DNA from: DASPUH01 sp964518505
GTDB lineage: Bacteria; Chloroflexota; Limnocylindria; Limnocylindrales; CSP1-4
Assembly: GCA_964518505.1 (NCBI GenBank)
Contig: CAZFGT010000001.1
Coordinates: forward strand, 62,001 to 126,000
Direction: 5' to 3'
DNA length: 64,000 bases
In this document: positions 59,334 to 64,000 of the stretch, in pieces
How the letters are laid out: the number at the start of each line of letters is the position of its first letter
Position numbering within the stretch: position 1 is the first letter of the stretch
The notes under the pieces: model-generated
Told to the model about the DNA's origin: nothing
What the model saw: only the letters and a program-made list of their open reading frames with translations
The model's database searches: none
Translations under genes and position numbers: made by a program

Positions 59334-59678
59334 ATGAGCCGCCGCATCGACGATCGCCTGGCGGGCGCCTGGATCCCCGATCCCGGCCAGCCCGACGCTG
59401 AGCGCTGGGCGTCCATGGAGATCAGTCCCGCGGGCTGGCTGCGCTTCATCGTCCTCGACGGGGGAGCTATCCAGCGCCTCGAGCACGACTACTCCGTGCC
59501 CCAGGACGGCACGCTGGAGGTCCGGGAGGAGAACGGCACCGTGACGCGTCAGGCCTACCAGCTGGAGGAGCCCGGTCCCGTGCTCGTTCTGGACGGCCGT
59601 CGGTTCGTCCGCGCCATCGACCCGACCGTCCGGCCTTGGCCGGCCACCGCCGCCCCGGAGACGCTGACCGGCCCCTGA
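59334..59678 (+). CDS. Hypothetical protein, 114 aa
   Basis: Starts MSRRIDDRLAGAWIPDPGQPD. It contains a lipocalin-like/beta-barrel flavour: LAGAWIPD...SMEISPAGWLRFIVLDGG, EHDYSVPQDGTLEVREENGTVTRQAYQLEEPGPVLVLDGRRFVRA, alternating strands and a WxPD start. No Shine-Dalgarno is obvious. Divergent from tRNA-Val, convergent with yggS (6 bp between stops). Possibly a DUF-type small beta protein; not named. Confidence 0.65.
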   Translation: MSRRIDDRLAGAWIPDPGQPDAERWASMEISPAGWLRFIVLDGGAIQRLEHDYSVPQDGTLEVREENGTVTRQAYQLEEPGPVLVLDGRRFVRAIDPTVRPWPATAAPETLTGP

Positions 59679-59684
59679 GCGCGT

Positions 59685-60284
59685 TCAGGCGGCGGGCGGG
59701 CGCTCCCCGAAGATGGCGCGGCCGACACGGACGATGGTGGCCCCCTCCTCCACCGCCACCTCGAAGTCGTCGGTCATGCCCATCGACAGCCCCGGCCCCA
59801 GCCGCGCCTCGCCGGTGCGAAGCCGTTCCGAGAGCCGCCGCAGGGCGAGGAACGTGGGCCGTGCCGCTTCCGGCGTGGTGGCCAGCCGCCCGACGGTCAT
59901 GAGGCCGGCCAGCTGGAGTCGCGGCAGGGCCGCGATCCGCGGCAGCACCGCGCCCAGGGCCTGTGGCGCGAAGCCGGCCTTGGCCGGATCGTCGTCCACG
60001 TTGACCTGTAGGTAGACCGGCCGAGGTGGGCCGGGCTCACCCTCCAGGAGCCGGTCCAGGCGTTGGGCCAGCTCGAGGGAATCGACCGACTGGATGACCG
60101 ACGCCACCTCGAGCGCGGCCCGGGCCTTGTTGGCCTGGAGGTGGCCCACGAGATGCCAGGTCACCCTGGGCAGGACCGCCGCCTTGCCGGCCAGCTCCTG
60201 GACGCGGTTCTCGCCGAGGGTCGTCAGGCCGGCTGCGACGGCCGAGCGCAGCCGCTCGGCGGGGATCGTCTTGGAGACCGCCAC
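59685..60284 (-). CDS. yggS: YggS/PLPBP family PLP-binding protein (N terminus uncertain)
   Basis: PLP homeostasis protein, single-domain alanine-racemase-like barrel. The PLP Lys is in AVSKTIPAE, followed by GENRVQELAGKAA, WHLVGHLQANKARAA, IQSVDSLELAQRL, LSMGMTDDFEVAVEEGATIVRVGRAIFG. From GTG 60284 the protein is 199 residues, about 30 short. The same frame upstream (60285-60383) encodes PLLAVYAAARTRVLARIADA and RVDRDPAGVELVAVSK, clearly the missing N-terminal helix, yet it holds no ATG, GTG or TTG back into ftsZ. A non-standard start, coupling to ftsZ, or a sequence error is likely. Confidence 0.88.
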   Translation of the reverse strand: MAVSKTIPAERLRSAVAAGLTTLGENRVQELAGKAAVLPRVTWHLVGHLQANKARAALEVASVIQSVDSLELAQRLDRLLEGEPGPPRPVYLQVNVDDDPAKAGFAPQALGAVLPRIAALPRLQLAGLMTVGRLATTPEAARPTFLALRRLSERLRTGEARLGPGLSMGMTDDFEVAVEEGATIVRVGRAIFGERPPAA

Positions 60285-60430
60285 CAGTTCGACACCGGCG
60301 GGGTCACGGTCGACGCGCGCGCATGCGTCGGCGATGCGGGCAAGGACGCGCGTGCGGGCGGCCGCGTAGACGGCGAGGAGCGGGTCCCCCGATCCGGGCG
60401 ACGAGCCGGCGGTGACCGTCGGGCCCGTGG

Positions 60431-61645
60431 CTACTTGTTGCGGCGGAGGAAGGCCGGGATGTCCAGGTCCTCGGTCTCGAAGGTCGGCCGGCGAGGCGCC
60501 TCGACCCGCTCCGGGCGCTCGGTGCGCTCGATGCTGCGTTCGCGCCGCTCGGCCGGCTCCATGACCGGCGTGCCGGCGGTGGTCAGCGGCCGGTCGGCCG
60601 CAAGGGCCGCCAGGAAGTCGCGGTTGTCACGCCCGGCGCGCAGGCCGGAGGCGACCTCGTGCGGGCTCTCGAGCCGCCCGATGTCACGGCGGCGGCTGGC
60701 GTCGAAGCCGGTGGCGATGACGGTGATCATCACGTCGTCGCCCATGCGCTCGTCGATGACCGTCCCGAAGATGATGTTGGCCTCGGGATCCGTCGTCGCG
60801 CGGATGATCTCGGCCGCCTCGTTGACCTCGAAGAGGCCCAGGTTGGGCCCACCCGTGACGTTGAACAGGACGCCCTGGGCGCCGGTGATGCTGATCTCCA
60901 GCAGGGGGCTGGCGATGGCCTGCTGGGCGGCCTCGACGGCCCGGTTCTCACCGCTGGCGCGCCCGATGCCCATGAGGGCCGAGCCGGCGTTCTTCATGAT
61001 CGCCCGCACGTCGGCGAAATCCAGGTTGATCAGGCCGGGCACCGTGATGAGGTCGCTGATGCCCTGGACGCCCTGGCGGAGCACGTCGTCCACGACGCGG
61101 AAGGCGTCGACGATCGAGGTGTTCTTCTGGACGACGTCCTTGAGCCGGTCGTTGGGGATCGTGATGAGCGTGTCGACCTTGTCGCGCAGCTGCTCCGACG
61201 CCTTCTCGGCGTTGAGGCGGCGCTTGGCGCCCTCGAAGGAGAAGGGCTTGGTCACGACGCCGATGGTCAGCGCGCCCAGGTCACGGGCGATCTCGGCGAT
61301 GACGGGGGCCGCGCCGGAGCCGGTGCCACCGCCCATGCCGGCGGTGATGAAGACCATGTCCGAGTCCTTGAGGGCCTCGTAGATCTTCTCCTGGTCCTCT
61401 TCCGCGGCCCGCTGGCCGATGCCCGGGTCACCGCCCGCGCCAAGGCCCTTGGTGATCTTGTCGCCGATGCGGATCTTGTGCGGGGCGTCCGACTGGAGGA
61501 GCGCCTGCGCGTCCGTGTTGCAGGCGATGAACTCGACGCCCATCAGCTCGGCACGGATCATGCGATTGACGGCATTGCTGCCGCCGCCGCCGATGCCGAC
61601 GACGCGGATCAGCGCAAAGTTCTCGGAATCGGACCGCAGCGGCAT
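60431..61645 (-). CDS. ftsZ: Cell division protein FtsZ
   Basis: 404 residues; tubulin-like GTPase forming the Z ring. VVGIGGGGSNAVNRM at 15-29, the GTP-binding GGGTGSG at 105-111, and T7-loop NLDFADVRAIM are intact. The C-terminal linker is short and Arg/Glu-rich, ending with the conserved peptide LDIPAFLRRNK that binds FtsA. Start ATG 61643-61645 with GGAGGAG upstream; an upstream extension is shadow. Encoded after ftsA across a 184-bp gap with its own candidate promoter. Confidence 0.97.
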   Translation of the reverse strand: MPLRSDSENFALIRVVGIGGGGSNAVNRMIRAELMGVEFIACNTDAQALLQSDAPHKIRIGDKITKGLGAGGDPGIGQRAAEEDQEKIYEALKDSDMVFITAGMGGGTGSGAAPVIAEIARDLGALTIGVVTKPFSFEGAKRRLNAEKASEQLRDKVDTLITIPNDRLKDVVQKNTSIVDAFRVVDDVLRQGVQGISDLITVPGLINLDFADVRAIMKNAGSALMGIGRASGENRAVEAAQQAIASPLLEISITGAQGVLFNVTGGPNLGLFEVNEAAEIIRATTDPEANIIFGTVIDERMGDDVMITVIATGFDASRRRDIGRLESPHEVASGLRAGRDNRDFLAALAADRPLTTAGTPVMEPAERRERSIERTERPERVEAPRRPTFETEDLDIPAFLRRNK

Positions 61646-61739
61646 CGACGTCTCCTCCGGTGCTGGCCGGTACAGGTACTCATGTTGAGCCGGGCGCCGT
61701 TGGCGGGCACTGGGGCACGGACGTCCCGGGCGTCGGGCC

Positions 61740-61745
61740 AGTATA
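61740..61745 (-). promoter_or_regulatory. Candidate -10 box of ftsZ
   Basis: Minus-strand TATACT (within GTTATACTGG) about 95 bp upstream of the ftsZ ATG in the ftsA-ftsZ gap. No convincing -35. Separate ftsZ promoters are common in division clusters. Confidence 0.4.
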
Positions 61746-61829
61746 ACGGCCCATCTCCGCTGCGCACCCCCCGTCATCTGAGCCGCGCATGCGCCGGTGC
61801 ACCCCGGCACCGGCCGCGACCGGCGCGCC

Positions 61830-63065
61830 CTAGGGGAAGAGGCCGCGCACCCACTCCCGGAGACGGGCCACGCCGCCGTATGCGGGGGCCGACTCGTAGC
61901 GGTGGGCGGGGTCCTCGTCGATGGCCCGCGAGGCCCAGCGCAGCAGCCCGATGGAGGTGCTGAAGGCGGGGGTCAGCAGGTGATCGGTGAGGCCGCCGAC
62001 GCCGGACGGGGTGGCCACGCGCACGGGCATCTGGAGGACCTCGCGGCCCAGCTCGGCGACGCCGGCCAGCTGCGAGGCGCCGCCGGTCAGGACCAGGCCG
62101 GCGGGCAGCATGCCGCCGTGGCCGGCGCGCTCGATCTGCTCACCGATCTGCTCGAAGACCTCGCGCATGCGGGCGTCGATGATGCTGGCGATCTCGGCGC
62201 GCTGGACGGTCCGCGCCTCGCCGTCGCCGAACGTCTCGACGGTCACCAGCTCCTCGGGCGCGACGGCCGCCAGGTTGCAGGTGCCGTGGCGGATCTTGAG
62301 GTCCTCGGCGATCTCCAGGCTCGTCTTGAGGCCGATGGCCACGTCGTTGGTCACGTTGTTGCCGCCGAGCGGCAGGATCGCCGTGTGGAACGGCGAGCCC
62401 TCCAGGAAGAGCGCCAGGCCGGTCGTGCCGGCACCCATGTCGGCCACGGCCACGCCCAGGTCCTTCTCCGTGTCGGAGAGGACGGCCTCGGCCGAGGCGA
62501 GGGGCGCGGCCACGAAGTCGTGGATGCGCACGCCCGCCTGGTGGACGCACTTGGTCAGGTTCTGCACCGCGGTCGCCGGGGCGTGGACGATGTGGGTCTC
62601 GATCTCCAGGCGCACCGCGCTCATGCCGACCGGGTCGTGGACGCCCTCCTGCCCGTCGACGATGAAGGTGCGGGGCAGGACGTGCAGGATCTCCCGGTTG
62701 GACGGGATGTTGACGGCCCGGGCGACCTCCATGGCGCGCACGATGTCGTCGTGGCCGACCTCCTTGCGAGGCCCGCTGACGGCCACCGCGCCGTGCGTGT
62801 TCTCGGAGTAGACCTCGCGTCCCCCGACGCTCACCCAGGCCTCCTCGAGCTTGTAGCCGGAGGTGCGCTCGGCCTGCTCGATGGCCGCCGTGATCGAGCC
62901 GACGGTCTGCTCGATGTTGATGACGACGCCCTTCTTCAGGCCCGACGAGGCCGGCGCGCCCTTGCCCAGGATGTTCAGGCCGCCGTCGGCCGTGCGCTCG
63001 CCGATGAGCACGACGACCTTGCTCGTGCCGACGTCGATGGCGACCAGCACCGCTTCTCTCTCCAC
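61830..63065 (-). CDS. ftsA: Cell division protein FtsA
   Basis: 411 residues; actin-like protein tethering FtsZ to the membrane. VAIDVGTSKVVVLIGE (phosphate 1), VADMGAGTTGLALFLEGS (phosphate 2), GLVLTGGASQLAGV (adenosine) and a 1C-domain insert NTHGAVAVSGPRKEVGHDDI are visible. The C terminus LREWVRGLFP is the amphipathic membrane-targeting helix. GTG start at 63063-63065. Confidence 0.96.
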   Translation of the reverse strand: MEREAVLVAIDVGTSKVVVLIGERTADGGLNILGKGAPASSGLKKGVVINIEQTVGSITAAIEQAERTSGYKLEEAWVSVGGREVYSENTHGAVAVSGPRKEVGHDDIVRAMEVARAVNIPSNREILHVLPRTFIVDGQEGVHDPVGMSAVRLEIETHIVHAPATAVQNLTKCVHQAGVRIHDFVAAPLASAEAVLSDTEKDLGVAVADMGAGTTGLALFLEGSPFHTAILPLGGNNVTNDVAIGLKTSLEIAEDLKIRHGTCNLAAVAPEELVTVETFGDGEARTVQRAEIASIIDARMREVFEQIGEQIERAGHGGMLPAGLVLTGGASQLAGVAELGREVLQMPVRVATPSGVGGLTDHLLTPAFSTSIGLLRWASRAIDEDPAHRYESAPAYGGVARLREWVRGLFP

Positions 63066-63101
63066 CGTGGGGCAGTCCTCTTCTAACGCGCGCGGCGCGG
63101 T

Positions 63102-63425
63102 CTACAGGAAGTGACGCCGGATGAGCGCCACGTTGTTGAAGATGCGCAGTCCGAAGGCGATCAGGGCCACGAGGTACAGGTCCAGGCCCAGCTGGTCGCC
63201 GAGGAAGGTGAGCAGCACCGCCACCAGCGCGTTGACGATGAAGCCGGACAGGAAGATGCGGTCGTTGAACGTGCCGTCGAGTTCGGCCCGGATGGCCCCC
63301 AGGACCGAGTCGAAGGAGGCCAGGATGGCCACGGCCGAGTAGCGGGCGAGTTCGAAGCTGACGCTGACCTGGAGGACGAGACCCAGCAGGACGCCCAGGA
63401 GCAGTCCCGCCAGGGGGATCCACAC
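63102..63425 (-). CDS. sbp: Small basic membrane protein (DUF1290/Sbp)
   Basis: 107 residues with three or four helices: VWIPLAGLLLGVLLGLVLQV, YSAVAILASFDSVLGAIRAEL, FLSGFIVNALVAVLLTFLGDQLGLDLYLVALIAFGLRIFNNVALIRRHFL. The LASFDSxxGaiRA and F...G...N.L.a..L.flGd..g..ly.a...fG.R.f.N.a.iRr pattern is that of the Sbp protein found between divIB/ftsQ and ftsA in Gram-positives. Start GTG 63423-63425 with AGGAGG ten bases upstream; the longer frame is less likely. Confidence 0.88.
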   Translation of the reverse strand: MWIPLAGLLLGVLLGLVLQVSVSFELARYSAVAILASFDSVLGAIRAELDGTFNDRIFLSGFIVNALVAVLLTFLGDQLGLDLYLVALIAFGLRIFNNVALIRRHFL

Positions 63426-63510
63426 GGCCGCGCCACCTCCTCCGTCTGCCTGCCCCCGAAGGCTACCACGCGCGTTCGGCGCGGCGGGCTCCGGCCGCTC
63501 GACGGGCATC

Positions 63511-64000
63511 TCAGGGCTTCGCCGAGGGCGTCGGCGTGGCGGCCGGATGGGCCGCCCGCACCGTGTAGGTGCCGCACCGCGCGTCGGTCGGGGCGAGACG
63601 GATGACGTCGATGTCGCGCTCGGGCGGCGCCCCCGGGATGCCGGCCGCCACGAGGCTGGCCAGGCACTGGGCCTGCGACGGGATGATCGTCGGCGGCCGC
63701 AGTGTGATGGTGTAGACGCCGAATACCGCGTGCCACAGGTTCGGCGCCGCGTCCACGGTGAAGCCCTCCTGGTCCGTCACGGTGATGGCGAGGCTGCGGG
63801 CCGCGCTGCCCAGGAAGGCCGGGGTGAGGGCCGCCAGCTGGCGGGCTGCAGCGAGGTCGCTGGGGTCCAGCGACGCCCCGACGATGAGGCCGGCCGAGGC
63901 GATCCGCTGGTCGTCCACGACGGGCAACCCCGGATCAGGAGCGGCCGCGGCGAGCCGGGCGAAGACGGTGCCGGTGACGTCCACCAGGAAGCGCGTGTCC
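63511..64000 (-). CDS. ftsQ: FtsQ/DivIB family division protein, C-terminal part (cut by window edge)
   Basis: About 163 C-terminal residues. RFLVDVTGTVFARL and VVDDQRI (in place of the common LP.. phrase) begin the beta domain that follows POTRA; LAITVTDQEGFTVDA, and a Pro/Thr/Lys-rich end. Order ftsQ-sbp-ftsA-ftsZ supports the call. Weak sequence conservation in this family limits certainty. The N-terminal membrane helix and POTRA domain lie beyond the window. Confidence 0.78.
   Translation of the reverse strand, partial: DTRFLVDVTGTVFARLAAAAPDPGLPVVDDQRIASAGLIVGASLDPSDLAAARQLAALTPAFLGSAARSLAITVTDQEGFTVDAAPNLWHAVFGVYTITLRPPTIIPSQAQCLASLVAAGIPGAPPERDIDVIRLAPTDARCGTYTVRAAHPAATPTPSAKP

Noticed and set aside
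61797..63086. 429-codon plus-strand frame across ftsA
   Set aside because: Exact antisense shadow of ftsA with His/Asp/Gly-rich composition.

Overview
The window is about 64 kb of very GC-rich bacterial DNA (roughly 70% G+C by eye) with one 100-N scaffold gap at 2712-2811. It is probably a metagenome- or draft-assembled contig. Gene content suggests a high-GC monoderm-like lineage, most plausibly Chloroflexota (my inference): split GcvPA/GcvPB, separate PurS/PurQ/PurL, an ftsQ-sbp-ftsA-ftsZ-yggS order, many SBP_bac_5 lipoproteins, frequent GTG starts and 4-bp ATGA/GTGA overlaps. No rRNA, IS element or CRISPR array is visible; one tRNA-Val is present.

Layout. 1-7.5 kb: an accessory-looking block. 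On the minus strand it holds an MFS transporter fused to a cyclic-nucleotide-binding domain, a CRP/FNR regulator, a tandem-repeat protein (interrupted by the gap), a GAF protein, a cytosolic-looking subtilase, a small CxxC protein and the 5' end of metG. On the plus strand are three small genes. Three proteins of this block (repeat protein, a membrane-anchored protein, a 68-aa protein) share an acidic D/E-D-V-E-G-H-S/A motif although otherwise unrelated. 7.5-20.3 kb: a ten-gene purine operon purA-D-B-C-S-Q-L-F-M-NH on the minus strand, ending in a fused PurN-PurH protein; AIR carboxylase (purE/purK) is not included. Its 5' side has a long hairpin-rich non-coding stretch facing a divergent GGDEF/HD-GYP gene. 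22.6-25.7 kb: ssb, small NTF2-like and YCII proteins, two small membrane proteins and methylglyoxal synthase. 25.7-28.4 kb: rsmI and a split glutamine-dependent NAD synthetase (nitrilase-type subunit plus nadE).

28.4-43.1 kb: two complete five-gene peptide/nickel-type ABC importers in tandem (lipoprotein SBP, two permeases, two ATPases), plus a third SBP upstream. In both operons a strong hairpin separates the SBP gene from the permeases. 43.1-48.1 kb: the glycine cleavage operon (Nudix, gcvT, gcvH, gcvPA, gcvPB). 48.5-53.3 kb: a Rossmann/DUF2520 protein divergent from an acnA-proline dehydrogenase pair. 53.4-59 kb: a lipoprotein, a hypothetical protein, a lone ABC ATPase, a family-4 glycosyltransferase and a glycogen-debranching-type amylo-alpha-1,6-glucosidase. 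59-64 kb: a DinB-like C-terminal gene remnant abutting tRNA-Val, a small hypothetical gene, and the division cluster yggS-ftsZ-ftsA-sbp-ftsQ (ftsQ runs off the end).

The core genes supply purines, one-carbon units (glycine cleavage feeds folate used by both PurN and PurH), NAD and the division ring. The novel-looking part is the DVEGH block at 1-7 kb.
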